A program made the translations under genes and the position numbers. A stretch of DNA of 64,000 nucleotides. Source: a candidate division LCP-89 bacterium B3_LCP (lineage in GTDB: Bacteria > Electryoneota > B3-LCP). Location: assembly GCA_005223185.1 (NCBI GenBank), contig NJBN01000001.1, positions 62,001 to 126,000 on the forward strand, read 5' to 3'. A model generated the notes under the pieces. That model worked only from the letters and a program-made list of their open reading frames with translations. It ran no database searches and had not been told where the DNA came from. Shown here piece after piece: positions 1-8,487 of this stretch (position 1 is its first letter; each line of letters begins with the position of its first letter).

Positions 1-534
1 TATGACGTCGCCCTTTTCAATTCTTTTACCCAGGATTAAATCATCTTCATCCGCCCAGCCAATGATAGTTCCCGCCAGATCAAACTCGTCATCCTGATAG
101 AATCCGGGCATCTCCGCGGTTTCCCCACCTAACAGAGCGATACCATTCGCTTTGCAGGCTCTGGTAAAACCGCTGATGACCTCTACCTGTACGTCAGGAT
201 TTAATCTACCGCAACCGTAATAATCAAGGAAGAAGAGCGGGTCAGCTCCGTTTGCTAACAGGTCATTCACGCAGTGGTTAACCAGATCCTTACCAACGGT
301 GTCGTACTTACCCGCCAGAAAAGCGACCTTCAGTTTGGTACCGACTCCATCAGTGCTGGCTAACAAGACGGGGTGTGATTTTTTCCCAATAGGCAGGCGA
401 AAGGCTCCGGCGAATAAACCAACATCACCGATAACTTGAGGTGTGCGGGTAGTTTTAACCAGCGATTTAATTCTCTTCAAGGCTTCATCAGCCGCTTTGA
501 GGTTCACTCCTGATGATTTATAATCAATAGGCAT
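1..534 (-). CDS. purM: Phosphoribosylformylglycinamidine cyclo-ligase (AIR synthetase), C-terminal part cut by window edge
   Basis: This is the first 178 codons of PurM, which makes aminoimidazole ribotide from FGAM with ATP in the fifth step of purine synthesis. Family features seen: the N-terminal MPIDYKSSGV start, the STDGVGTK nucleotide-binding stretch, the VNDLLANGADPLFFLDYY block and the GGETAEMPG signature. The usual length is about 340 residues, so roughly half lies beyond position 1. The start ATG (534-532) lies 8 nt downstream of the stop of the acyl-CoA ligase gene, so the two are probably cotranscribed. No strong ribosome binding site is visible before this ATG, which suggests translational coupling. 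Confidence 0.95.
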   Translation of the reverse strand, partial: MPIDYKSSGVNLKAADEALKRIKSLVKTTRTPQVIGDVGLFAGAFRLPIGKKSHPVLLASTDGVGTKLKVAFLAGKYDTVGKDLVNHCVNDLLANGADPLFFLDYYGCGRLNPDVQVEVISGFTRACKANGIALLGGETAEMPGFYQDDEFDLAGTIIGWADEDDLILGKRIEKGDVI

Positions 535-542
535 AGCTGGAT

Positions 543-2324
543 TCAACTGACCGCAGTTTTGTACATGCTGTTGATCTCTTTTTCGTAGCGTTCCATTACG
601 ACGTCGCGCCGCACCTTCAGGGTGGGGGTGAGTTCACCCGCTTCGATGGAAAAATCACGACGAAGGACCACGAATTTCTTCACCTGCTCAAATTCGGCTA
701 AGTCCACCGAAAGTTGGCGAATCTCAGCGCGAATCATTTTATTAATCTTGGGATCGTCAATTGATGCATCCTCATGAAGGCTGTAATCACTATGCCATAA
801 ACCCACGTCACTCAGTTTCTCAAAGTTGGGAATGGCCAGCGCAGTCAGGTATTGACGATTATCTCCTATGAGCATTATTTCGTTGATATAGGGGCTGGTT
901 TTTATCAGATTCTCTATAGGCGCCGGAGCTATATTTTTACCTTTTGACGTAACCATGATCTCTTTCTTGCGACCGGTGATGACCAGGTAGCCGCGTTCAT
1001 CAAAATGCCCGATATCACCAGTGCGGAAAAACCCCCTGTCAGTGAATACTGCTTTTGTGTCCTTAGGTAGGTTATAGTATCCCTGCATTATGTTGGGTCC
1101 CTTCGCCAGGATTTCCCCCCCGGGATCGATTCTGATATCGACCCCCGGCAAGGGAGGACCTACGGTGCCAGGGCGGTTGTCTTCGATGATATTGGCGCAA
1201 AGCACCGGACTTGTCTCCGTCAAACCGTAACCTTCGATCAGAGGCATCCCCGCCGATACGAAGAATTCGGCGACGTCCGGAGAGAGCGCAGCCCCACCGG
1301 ATACGAAAATGCGGATGCGTCCGCCGGTCTTGGCGCGTAATTTGGAGTAAACCAAACGATCCGCTAGAGCGCGTTTAACTGCCAGGGCAGGTTTTTTTCG
1401 CGATCCACCGTGCATGGATTGTCTGCCTACGCCTAAAGCCCAGTGAAAGATTTTCTGGCGAACTTTAGGGCTTTTCTCCACCGTGTCTAAGATCTTGGCG
1501 CGCATCATTTCATACAGACGGGGTACGGCTAACATGACTGTTGGCTGCACCTCGCCCAGGTTCTTTGACACGGTCGCTGGTGATTCCGCATAGGCGACAC
1601 TGGCGCCAGTGCAGAGAGGCAGGTAGTGCCCTGCCGTCCTTTCAAAGACGTGAGCTAACGGTAGCAGGGATAGAAAGACATCCTTGGGATTTATGTCTAA
1701 TACCCCTAATACCTGTTCCAGGTTCGCTAATATGTTGCCGTGAGTCAGCATGACGCCTTTGGGTTCACCGGTAGTTCCGGAAGTATAAATCAGAGTTGCA
1801 AGGTCATCCCGGGTAACTTTTTGTAAAGCGTGAAGAACCTGGTCGGTCTCTTTTGTGGAACTATGGAGCAGTTTACTAAAATTTTCGAACTCGGATGAGT
1901 TGTCTTCCGAATCATCAAACACCCATATTGACTCAAGCTGCCCCTTGATCCGTAATGCCTCCGCTTTCTTCGCCTGGGATGGATTTTCGGCAAAGAGGAT
2001 TTTCACACCGGCGTCTTTGAGGATATATTGTACTTGCGGCGCGGTGAGACTGGTGTAAACAGGGACTAAAACAGCGCCAATACTTTGCGCCGCGAAGTCC
2101 ACATAGGGCCATTCCGGCCGACTGCCGCTGATTAACCCTATTTTGTCACCTGGATTGATGCCGAGATGGAGAAATTGAGCAGCTAAAGCCAGTACCCTTT
2201 CTCCAAACTCCTGATATGTGATGCTCTGATAGCCGCTGCCCGCCTTGTGCATTAAAGCAGCTTTCTTCCCGAATTTCGCGCATATTTCCTGATGGACTGC
2301 GCCGATAGAATCTGGAAACTTCAT
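543..2324 (-). CDS. fadD: Long-chain acyl-CoA synthetase (AMP-forming)
   Basis: A 593-residue adenylate-forming enzyme that activates fatty acids to acyl-CoA through an acyl-AMP intermediate. The P-loop-like motif LIYTSGTTGEPKGVML lies near residue 182, followed by the EGYGLTETSPV motif and the hinge region FRTGDIGHFDERGYLVITGR. Length and the C-terminal end match bacterial FadD15-type long-chain ligases. The ATG at 2324-2322 is followed directly by the family N-terminus. It is the first gene of a unit with purM downstream. Whether it serves fatty acid degradation or lipid recycling cannot be told from the context. The symbol fadD is used in the broad sense. Confidence 0.88.
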   Translation of the reverse strand: MKFPDSIGAVHQEICAKFGKKAALMHKAGSGYQSITYQEFGERVLALAAQFLHLGINPGDKIGLISGSRPEWPYVDFAAQSIGAVLVPVYTSLTAPQVQYILKDAGVKILFAENPSQAKKAEALRIKGQLESIWVFDDSEDNSSEFENFSKLLHSSTKETDQVLHALQKVTRDDLATLIYTSGTTGEPKGVMLTHGNILANLEQVLGVLDINPKDVFLSLLPLAHVFERTAGHYLPLCTGASVAYAESPATVSKNLGEVQPTVMLAVPRLYEMMRAKILDTVEKSPKVRQKIFHWALGVGRQSMHGGSRKKPALAVKRALADRLVYSKLRAKTGGRIRIFVSGGAALSPDVAEFFVSAGMPLIEGYGLTETSPVLCANIIEDNRPGTVGPPLPGVDIRIDPGGEILAKGPNIMQGYYNLPKDTKAVFTDRGFFRTGDIGHFDERGYLVITGRKKEIMVTSKGKNIAPAPIENLIKTSPYINEIMLIGDNRQYLTALAIPNFEKLSDVGLWHSDYSLHEDASIDDPKINKMIRAEIRQLSVDLAEFEQVKKFVVLRRDFSIEAGELTPTLKVRRDVVMERYEKEINSMYKTAVS

Positions 2325-2562
2325 GGTGGTAAGGGGATTTTTTTTGTAAATGTGGTATCTTCCTGAATTACGATACGCCTGAACAGCACCGATATTTTCA
2401 GGAGAATTTAATTCGACCTGTTATCAGATCAAGCGCTTTCATCGAATATACAGAAAGTATGACAAAAATGCAAGCGCTTTTTTCAGGGGAGGCGGAGATA
2501 ACGCGGGTTTAATAATGGGTCTGTGGGAAGATAGTGTACAAAACCAGGAAAGGCGTCGGTTC

Positions 2563-2847
2563 TTAATTCTCACCTTTATCATCGTGCTTCTTGATTCCAG
2601 CTCGCGGGATGCCTAACTTCTGGCTGATTTCGTCGATATTCTTCAGAGCTTCAATCTCTCTTTCCATCTGGATGGCAGCACTATCTAATTGCCTGGCAAT
2701 GAGTTCAAGGGCTTTCTCTATATGCTGGACCGCTTCAGGATCAGCACCGCCGTCCTGGAGCAGCCGGTTTGATTTGGCTACGGTCATCAGCGCCATGGAG
2801 AAGATTACGAATAGGCGGTTGTCGCGTAGCGTCTTTTCTAAAGACAT
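2563..2847 (-). CDS. Small alpha-helical hypothetical protein
   Basis: A 94-residue protein, not recognised. It is rich in Leu, Ala and Glu with long predicted helices: an N-terminal part (MALMTVAKSNRLL) that could be amphipathic, then a charged region resembling a coiled coil (residues 38-75), and a polar tail. There is no signal peptide and no cysteine. It stands between the acyl-CoA ligase gene (same strand, 238 nt away) and the divergent sensor kinase. The opposite strand also carries an open frame of similar size, but the minus frame has the more normal protein-like composition. Confidence 0.55.
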   Translation of the reverse strand: MSLEKTLRDNRLFVIFSMALMTVAKSNRLLQDGGADPEAVQHIEKALELIARQLDSAAIQMEREIEALKNIDEISQKLGIPRAGIKKHDDKGEN

Positions 2848-3035
2848 TTTAAATCCTGGTAATATTCATTGTTAAAGCACCAGCTATAATATACACATAC
2901 CTACCTCTTTTTCCGGTGATATACGTCACTTATCCATCTCCCCTAAAAATCGGTTCAATACGCTTGATTTAACTCCAGTTGGTGAATACATTGTATCCTG
3001 CTTCTCAAACTACCATTACAAACAATTTACGAAAA

Positions 3036-4181
3036 ATGCAGTCAAAGCACACTCCAACTGTTCTGCTGGTTGATGACAATAAAGAATTTCTCGATGTAAC
3101 GGAGAAAATCTTGAGGGAAATAACCGGTTATAACGTTCTAACACTCGCAGATGGCAGAGAGACGATACAGGTGGCAACTACCCAGAAACCGGACGTTATC
3201 GTCCTGGATGTTTACATGCCCGGGAGGGATGGTCCTGATATCTGCCGCCAGCTTAAGGGGACACAAGAGTTAGATAACATTCCCGTGCTGCTGTTGACAG
3301 GTGGGGGAAATGATGCTCAGTTTCGGGCGCGCTGCCTCGAAGATGGCGCAGATGATTTCCTGATGAAACCGGCAGACAGTGATGAATTAATCGCCAGGGT
3401 GAACGTCCTTCTGCGCATAAAAGCCCTGCAAGATGAACTGAGGCGCGAGAGAGATGAATTAGAGGAAAAAGTGCAGGCGCGAGCTCGTGAATTAGAGAAG
3501 ACGGAGACTTTGGCAGCCATCGGAAAGATGGTTGCTGGCGTGGCTCACGAAATTCGTAATCCCCTGGGCGCTATCTCTAATTCGGCGGCGGTGCTATCAC
3601 GCGATTTGATCTTGGAAGGTGAAGATCATAAGTTGATGGACATCATTGTGCAGGAATCCAATCGCCTGCGGGATACTATCACTGATTTCTTAACCTTTGC
3701 GCATCCACCTCCGTACAATTTTACCCTGGTTAATCTGCGTGAACTGGTAGAGGACGTAATCCTTCTTGCAGGGCAGGACACCTTGTGCGGTGATGAAGTG
3801 GTTTTTCAGGCGGATATTGAAGATTATCTACCGGAAATAGAGATCGATCGTGACCGTATCCATCAGGTTTTATGGAATTTAATCAGAAATGCGCTGGAAG
3901 CCACCGGTGAGAGAGGCGAGATAGCAATTAGAGTATTCACTCAGTTACTGAATCGTAAAAATGGGGTGGTAATACAGATCGTTGATGATGGTTCCGGTAT
4001 ACCGGATGAGGACGTCGAACATATTTTCGCTCCCTTCTTTACCAGGAAAGCAAAGGGCAGCGGACTTGGTCTGTCCATGGTGCAAAGCGCAGTCAAAGCA
4101 CACTGTGGTACAGTGAGAGTACAGAACGATGATACTGGCGGTGCAGTTTTTAAGGTATGGCTGCCCGTGAGACAGGGATGA
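3036..4181 (+). CDS. Receiver domain fused to sensor histidine kinase
   Basis: A soluble two-component protein. The frame is open from a TTG at 2979, but ATG 3036 (MQSKHTPTVLLVDDN) fits better because the receiver domain begins 7 residues later. Order of domains: REC (about 8-125, acidic pocket DD and phospho-Asp in VIVLDVYMPG), a coiled-coil linker (about 128-155), HisKA with the H-box AGVAHEIRNPLG (His near 171), and HATPase with N-box NLIRNALEAT and G-boxes DDGSGIPDED and GSGLGLSMV. There is no membrane segment, so the signal arrives through phosphorylation of the receiver. It ends 1 nt before the NtrC-type gene, so the pair is an operon and the likely cognate system. Confidence 0.9.
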   Translation: MQSKHTPTVLLVDDNKEFLDVTEKILREITGYNVLTLADGRETIQVATTQKPDVIVLDVYMPGRDGPDICRQLKGTQELDNIPVLLLTGGGNDAQFRARCLEDGADDFLMKPADSDELIARVNVLLRIKALQDELRRERDELEEKVQARARELEKTETLAAIGKMVAGVAHEIRNPLGAISNSAAVLSRDLILEGEDHKLMDIIVQESNRLRDTITDFLTFAHPPPYNFTLVNLRELVEDVILLAGQDTLCGDEVVFQADIEDYLPEIEIDRDRIHQVLWNLIRNALEATGERGEIAIRVFTQLLNRKNGVVIQIVDDGSGIPDEDVEHIFAPFFTRKAKGSGLGLSMVQSAVKAHCGTVRVQNDDTGGAVFKVWLPVRQG

Positions 4182-4182
4182 T

Positions 4183-5571
4183 ATGAACGCTATGGATGAT
4201 TCGATGGTGAGAATTCTAGTTGTTGATGACGAAGTAAACCAGACTGATTCTCTGGTGATTCTGCTCAGGCGGGAAGGATTCAAAGCAGAAGGTGTATATG
4301 ATGCAGGGCAGGCTATGTCTTTCTTACGACAGCAGGATATAGACCTGGTAATAACCGATCTTAAGATGGCTGGACACGATGGCATCTGGTTGACGGAACA
4401 GATCAGGAGGAATTATCCGGAAGTTGTAGTTCTGGTGCTAACTGCATACGGAACAATCGAGACGGCGGTCAGAGCCGTAAAAAGCGGCGCGTTTGACTAT
4501 ATCTTAAAACCAATTCAACCTGAGCAATTGCGCATCGCTCTGGAACGATCCCTGAAATGGGGAAAGATGAAGAGAAAAGTACGCCAGCTTGAAGATCAAC
4601 TGCAGGAAAGGCATTCTACGCACAAATTCTTGGGGAATACCCCGGCGATATTGCGGGTATTACATCTGGTGGATCGTATTGCCGGTTCTGATTCAACCGT
4701 ATTAATAAGCGGTGAATCGGGTACAGGCAAGGAACTGATAGCTGAAATGATCCATTCCAAGTCCTTGCGTAGGGAGCTTCCTTTGGTTATAGTCAATTGC
4801 GGCGCACTACCGGAAACACTACAGGAAAGCGAGTTGTTCGGTCACGTAAAGGGTTCTTTTACAGGGGCGTTGAGGGATAAGAAGGGCTTGCTGACAGAAG
4901 CTGACGGAGGATCTCTTTTCTTGGATGAAGTGGGGGAGCTCTCACTGGCAGCACAAGTCAAATTGCTGCGGTTCCTCGAAAACGGTGAATGCCGCATGGT
5001 GGGGAGCACCATCATGGAAACTCTGGATGTGCGGGTTATAGCTGCTACTAACCGCGACCTGGAGAAATCAGTACGGGAGGGTAAGTTCAGAGAGGATCTG
5101 TTCTACCGGTTAAATGTGATACCCATTTCAGTCCCACCCCTGCGAGAGATAAGAGACGATATACCTTTGATTGCACTTTCTTTTCTGGATGAATTCTCAA
5201 ATAAGATGAACAAAAAAACGCCTCGCATTTCAGAGGGCTGTTTAAAGTTGCTGCACGAACACAACTGGCCCGGTAATGTGCGTGAACTGCGCAATCTCAT
5301 GGAGCGAGCGGTTGTCGTAGATCAGGATGGAGTCATCAAATTAGGCGATTTCCCCGAACAGATGCATTCTTTAGGCGGGGAAATCGTGGAAAGCGGCATC
5401 AAAAAAAGACTGTCATTGAGAAAGCTGGAAAAGATGTACATCCTGTCCACTCTGGAAGAGTGTGGCGGCAGCCGCAAGAAAACTGGGCAGATTCTGGGAA
5501 TCACCAAAGCCACCTTATGGCGAAAACTAAATATTTATGCGACAGAAGAACTTGACCACAAAACAATCTAA
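4183..5571 (+). CDS. Sigma-54-dependent response regulator, NtrC family
   Basis: A 462-residue transcription activator. REC domain at about 9-125 (DLVITDLKMAGHDG with the phospho-Asp). AAA+ domain at about 147-385 with Walker A GESGTGKE, the sigma-54 contact loop GSFTGA, Walker B-like GGSLFLDEVGEL and the arginine-finger region FREDLFYRLNVI. The C-terminal Fis-type helix-turn-helix lies at about 415-455 (GGSRKKTGQILGITKATLWR). GSFTGA instead of the usual GAFTGA is a common conservative variant. A perfect -24/-12 promoter lies 69 nt downstream of the stop, making the stand-alone receiver gene at 5695 a direct candidate target. ATG 4183 was chosen; ATGs at 4192 and 4204 are alternatives. Confidence 0.93.
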   Translation: MNAMDDSMVRILVVDDEVNQTDSLVILLRREGFKAEGVYDAGQAMSFLRQQDIDLVITDLKMAGHDGIWLTEQIRRNYPEVVVLVLTAYGTIETAVRAVKSGAFDYILKPIQPEQLRIALERSLKWGKMKRKVRQLEDQLQERHSTHKFLGNTPAILRVLHLVDRIAGSDSTVLISGESGTGKELIAEMIHSKSLRRELPLVIVNCGALPETLQESELFGHVKGSFTGALRDKKGLLTEADGGSLFLDEVGELSLAAQVKLLRFLENGECRMVGSTIMETLDVRVIAATNRDLEKSVREGKFREDLFYRLNVIPISVPPLREIRDDIPLIALSFLDEFSNKMNKKTPRISEGCLKLLHEHNWPGNVRELRNLMERAVVVDQDGVIKLGDFPEQMHSLGGEIVESGIKKRLSLRKLEKMYILSTLEECGGSRKKTGQILGITKATLWRKLNIYATEELDHKTI

Positions 5572-5639
5572 AAGGTTTCATATATAAACCAATTCCCTCC
5601 TTTTTCGCTGTTTCCGTGCAGAAACCTAAGGTATAATAC

Positions 5640-5655
5640 TGGCACAGATTCTGCA
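5640..5655 (+). promoter_or_regulatory. Sigma-54 (-24/-12) promoter
   Basis: TGGCACAGATTCTGCA matches the sigma-54 consensus, with GG and GC separated by exactly 10 nt. It lies 39 nt before the start of the receiver gene at 5695 and directly after the gene for an NtrC-family activator. No competing sigma-70 hexamers with good spacing were seen in the 120-nt gap. Confidence 0.8.
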
Positions 5656-5694
5656 AAATTACCCCTTAAATATTTCAATTTAGGGGGAATGAAC

Positions 5695-6060
5695 ATGGCA
5701 AGCGTCTTGATTGCTGACGATGATTCCGGATTCCTGGTTTCTCTTTCAATAGCGCTCCGTAGAGAAGGTTATGAAGTTTGGGCTGCAGAAAATTCCGAAG
5801 AAGCCTTGAATCTATTAGATGCGCATAGCTTCGATTTCATGATGATAGACATAAGATTAGGACCCCTGCTGGGGGTTGAATTGGCTGAATGGGCGCTGCT
5901 CAGGAAACCGCAGCTTCCGGTGATCTTTATGTCTGCTTACCCCTATGGAGAACTGGAAGGAAGAATGCGAAGGGTAACACCGCTGCCCGTCCTGGAAAAA
6001 CCATTTGATGTGGGCCAGGTAAACACGGTCATGACGAATCCAGTTGAAAGCAGACACTGA
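5695..6060 (+). CDS. Stand-alone response regulator receiver protein
   Basis: A single receiver domain of 121 residues with no output domain. Acidic pocket residues are seen in IADDDSG, the phospho-acceptor Asp in FMMIDIRLG, and the conserved Lys in VLEKPFD. Two in-frame ATGs exist, 5689 and 5695; the second is chosen because the AGGGGG ribosome binding site (5682-5687) is 7 nt from it but only 1 nt from the first. It is preceded by a sigma-54 promoter and followed by a strong terminator, so it forms its own unit. It may act as a phosphate sink or as a protein-interaction switch for the kinase upstream; this is inference. Confidence 0.88.
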   Translation: MASVLIADDDSGFLVSLSIALRREGYEVWAAENSEEALNLLDAHSFDFMMIDIRLGPLLGVELAEWALLRKPQLPVIFMSAYPYGELEGRMRRVTPLPVLEKPFDVGQVNTVMTNPVESRH

Positions 6061-6089
6061 ACCTGGCCAATGAGTTAATAAATGAAATA

Positions 6090-6111
6090 GGGCTTGCAAA
6101 AGCCCTTTTTT
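6090..6111 (+). terminator. Rho-independent terminator after the receiver gene
   Basis: The 6-bp stem GGGCTT/AAGCCC with a GCAA loop is followed by a run of six T. It separates the receiver gene from the arsenic operon. Confidence 0.85.
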
Positions 6112-6125
6112 ATTATATATTTATT

Positions 6126-6145
6126 GCATTATTGCGCAATAATGC
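6126..6145. promoter_or_regulatory. Palindromic ArsR operator upstream of arsR
   Basis: GCATTATTGCGCAATAATGC is a perfect 20-bp palindrome 11 nt before the arsR start codon. Its core ATTGCGCAAT recurs at 6506-6515 before the arsP-like gene, which supports a shared ArsR site and autoregulation. Confidence 0.75.
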
Positions 6146-6156
6146 AGGGAAGAATT

Positions 6157-6480
6157 ATGAGTAGAAATAACAGGGTTGAACTGGAAGCGGATCTATTGAC
6201 ATTATTGGCTCAGCCAACCAGGTTGAAGATCCTCTACTATCTGAAGGGCGGTGAAAGATGTGCTTGTCATATAAATCCGCAAATGCAAGAAGATCCATCT
6301 GTCATCAGCCGTCATCTGGTAAAGATGCGGGAGGCTGGGCTATTGGAAAGCCGCAAAGAGGGTGTGTCGGTCTATTACAAGATCAAGGAACCACGTGTTT
6401 TTAATTTACTTGAAATGGTGGACAACATCATACATACCATAGCTAAAGAGAGAGCTGATGAGATTTTAAGAGTATTTTAA
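6157..6480 (+). CDS. arsR: ArsR/SmtB-family metalloregulator
   Basis: A 107-residue winged-helix repressor. The frame extends up to 6094, but that part overlaps the terminator and operator, so ATG 6157 (after GGGAAGAA) is chosen. The helix-turn-helix spans about residues 30-65 (AQPTRLKILYYLKGGERCACH, then SVISRHLVKMREAGLLESR), with the wing at VSVYYKIKEP. Cysteines in the ERCACH motif at the start of the DNA-binding helices resemble the metal site of classical arsenic sensors, although the exact spacing differs. In the absence of As(III) it would hold the two palindromes at 6126 and 6503. First gene of the arsenic cluster. Confidence 0.9.
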   Translation: MSRNNRVELEADLLTLLAQPTRLKILYYLKGGERCACHINPQMQEDPSVISRHLVKMREAGLLESRKEGVSVYYKIKEPRVFNLLEMVDNIIHTIAKERADEILRVF

Positions 6481-6502
6481 AATTTTTTAAGTACTTTATT
6501 GT

Positions 6503-6517
6503 ATTATTGCGCAATAT
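6503..6517. promoter_or_regulatory. Second ArsR-type operator, upstream of the permease gene
   Basis: ATTATTGCGCAATAT contains the same 10-bp core as the palindrome before arsR. It lies 21 nt before the permease start. Its presence suggests an internal, separately repressed promoter for the transport and redox genes. Confidence 0.68.
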
Positions 6518-6538
6518 CACAATCAATAGAAAATATAA

Positions 6539-7633
6539 ATGAACCTGATTTACAGTGGACTTGAAGCCCTATCTGAATATTTGTCAGCTCATGTCCTCAC
6601 TTGCTTGATACCAGCTTTTTTCATCGCCGGAGCTATCGCTGTTTTCGTCAGTAAATCAGAGGTGATGAAATACTTTGGCTCTAAAGCGAATAAAGCTCGC
6701 GCATATAGCGTAGCATCGGTCTCTGGCGCTATTTTGGCGGTTTGCTCTTGCACCATTTTGCCCCTTTTTGCCAGCATCCGACAACGAGGAGCAGGTTTGG
6801 GCCCCGCCGTTGCGTTCTTATACTCAGGTCCTGCCATCAATGTTTTAGCAATTGTCTATTCCGCCAAATTATTAGGAATGAATCTGGGAGTTGCACGAGC
6901 AGTCGGCGCTATCGTGTTTTCAGTTGTGATCGGCTTGATTATGGCAGCCTTGTTTAAGAAACAAGAAGAAGCATTACACAACGGTACTGCTGAATGGATA
7001 TCGCCCGATGATGATAAGAAATACCCACTCTGGAAAATATCAACATATTTTGCCGCGATGGTTGTTTTCCTTGTTGCCGCTTCTTCCATCGGGTTAGTCA
7101 TTGGCCTTGAAACCATAGAACCCGGAAAGGCGTTGATGAAACTATCAGGCAATATCACACCGGCTCTCATCGCTCTCGTCTTCTTTATCTTATCAATATG
7201 GTTCTCGTTTAAGTGGTATACGGGTGAAGAAAGAGAAAATTGGATGAAAGAAACCTGGAGCCTCGCCTGGAAAATCGTCCCTATCCTCCTGGCAGGGGTT
7301 TTCATTGCGGGAATCATTAAAGAATTGCTTCCAGAACCTTTGGTACAGCGCTGGGTTGGCGGAAACTCCTTGGGAAACAATTTACTGGCGTCAGTGTTCG
7401 GAGCACTGATGTATTTTTCGACATTGACAGAAGTTCCCATCGTTAAAGCGCTGATGGATCTGGGGATGGGCAAGGGACCGGCGTTGACATTGCTGTTGGC
7501 GGGGCCCTCATTATCGCTGCCCAACATGATCGTCATAGGAAAAGTGATGGGAATTAAAAGGACCGCTGCTTATGTTCTGATAGTAATAATAATGTCAACT
7601 TTCACTGGAATGTTATTTGGTAAAGTAATCTAA
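6539..7633 (+). CDS. arsP: ArsP-like permease (DUF318/PF03773 family)
   Basis: A 364-residue polytopic membrane protein with about 8-10 hydrophobic segments in two similar halves and a charged central loop (about residues 142-165). Each half carries a family signature: GAILAVCSCTILPLF (about 62-76) followed by GPAVAFLYSGPAINV, and in the second half YFSTLTEVPIVKAL followed by LLLAGPSLSLPNM. ArsP members export trivalent organoarsenicals; other DUF318 members handle different metals, so the substrate is inferred from context between arsR and acr3. The ATG lacks a clear ribosome binding site. The paired Cys-Ser-Cys could bind a thiophilic metalloid. A small redox protein is encoded next, a common partner. 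Confidence 0.82.
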   Translation: MNLIYSGLEALSEYLSAHVLTCLIPAFFIAGAIAVFVSKSEVMKYFGSKANKARAYSVASVSGAILAVCSCTILPLFASIRQRGAGLGPAVAFLYSGPAINVLAIVYSAKLLGMNLGVARAVGAIVFSVVIGLIMAALFKKQEEALHNGTAEWISPDDDKKYPLWKISTYFAAMVVFLVAASSIGLVIGLETIEPGKALMKLSGNITPALIALVFFILSIWFSFKWYTGEERENWMKETWSLAWKIVPILLAGVFIAGIIKELLPEPLVQRWVGGNSLGNNLLASVFGALMYFSTLTEVPIVKALMDLGMGKGPALTLLLAGPSLSLPNMIVIGKVMGIKRTAAYVLIVIIMSTFTGMLFGKVI

Positions 7634-7745
7634 TTTAAGCACACTGATATGAAGATTACCCCTAACTTCAGGGCTTCAGCAAAGGAAACGAGCGCCAATT
7701 GGATGACATAATCTCATCATTAGTTGATAATAAAGGAGATGAATA

Positions 7746-7994
7746 ATGAGAAAGATCGAAGTCTTAGGACCAGGGTGTGCTCGCTGTAAGAAAACCGAAC
7801 GAGTAGTCAAGCAGACTTTGGACGAATTAGGCTGGCAAGAGGGTCAGGAATACTCTTTGGAAAAGATAGAAAATCCGAATGATATAGCTGGTCGCGGCAT
7901 TTTAATGACACCCGGAGTGATCATCGATGGTCAAATCTTCTGCGTGGGTAAGGTACCAACGCAAAAGGAAATATCTGAATTTTTAACCAAGTGA
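7746..7994 (+). CDS. Small thioredoxin-family redox-active disulfide protein
   Basis: An 82-residue protein of the glutaredoxin/thioredoxin_3 type. The active site is GPGCARCKKT (Cys at 11 and 14), and the cis-Pro follows in LMTPGVIIDG. Such proteins are found beside DUF318 permeases and arsenic genes and probably reduce the permease or carry the metalloid; that role is inference. AAAGGAGATGAATA precedes the ATG at a good distance. The next gene starts 7 nt downstream. Confidence 0.85.
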   Translation: MRKIEVLGPGCARCKKTERVVKQTLDELGWQEGQEYSLEKIENPNDIAGRGILMTPGVIIDGQIFCVGKVPTQKEISEFLTK

Positions 7995-8001
7995 GGTTGC
8001 G

Positions 8002-8487
8002 ATGAAATCCTGGCTTCGCTGGACCATTTTAACTGCCGTTGTTTTTACAGTATTTACCATAATTATCGCTAAAAGAAGTGGCGAAACAGGCAGCATTGTC
8101 GAAGAGACGCCATCCCTGACAACTACCGATACTATCCTTGACGATATTCCCTGCTGCTCGGAAGAAGAATGGGCGGAGGCTGTAGGTTCGCAAGAACAGA
8201 AATCCGCCGTGCTACCTCGCCTGCTCGAATTGGGTAGTGTCGGCTGCCGCTCCTGCGACATGATGGCTCCTATTATTGACGAGCTTAAGGAGGAATATGC
8301 CGGGCGTTTATCTGTCGAGTTTTACGATGTGAGGAAAGACCCAACACTTGCACGACAATATCGTATCAGGATAATCCCGACCCAAATATTTCTGGAAACT
8401 GATGGAAAAGAGTTCTTCCGTCATGAGGGATTCCTACCCAAAGATGAAATTCTTACAATTTTGGATCAGATGGGAGTCAGTCAATGA
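8002..8487 (+). CDS. Membrane-anchored thioredoxin-like protein
   Basis: 161 residues. An N-terminal hydrophobic segment (about 5-22) acts as signal anchor, then a linker, then a thioredoxin fold from about 70. The active site is GCRSCDMM (CxxC near residues 86-89), with the cis-Pro in RIIPTQIFLE. The polar linker holds an extra Cys pair (DIPCCSEEE) that could be a second disulfide or metal site. It faces the periplasm and would receive electrons from the CcdA-like protein, whose gene overlaps its 3' end by 4 nt (ATGA). The role in keeping arsenic transport or arsenic-modified proteins reduced is inference. Confidence 0.83.
   Translation: MKSWLRWTILTAVVFTVFTIIIAKRSGETGSIVEETPSLTTTDTILDDIPCCSEEEWAEAVGSQEQKSAVLPRLLELGSVGCRSCDMMAPIIDELKEEYAGRLSVEFYDVRKDPTLARQYRIRIIPTQIFLETDGKEFFRHEGFLPKDEILTILDQMGVSQ

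Noticed and set aside
2591-2875. 94-codon plus-strand ORF opposite the small unknown gene
   Set aside because: Mirror frame; its hydrophobic, Ser/Trp/Cys-rich sequence is typical of antisense translation of a helical gene. The minus frame was kept.
6856-7536. 226-codon minus-strand ORF inside the permease gene
   Set aside because: Antisense shadow of a membrane protein gene with clear family motifs on the plus strand.
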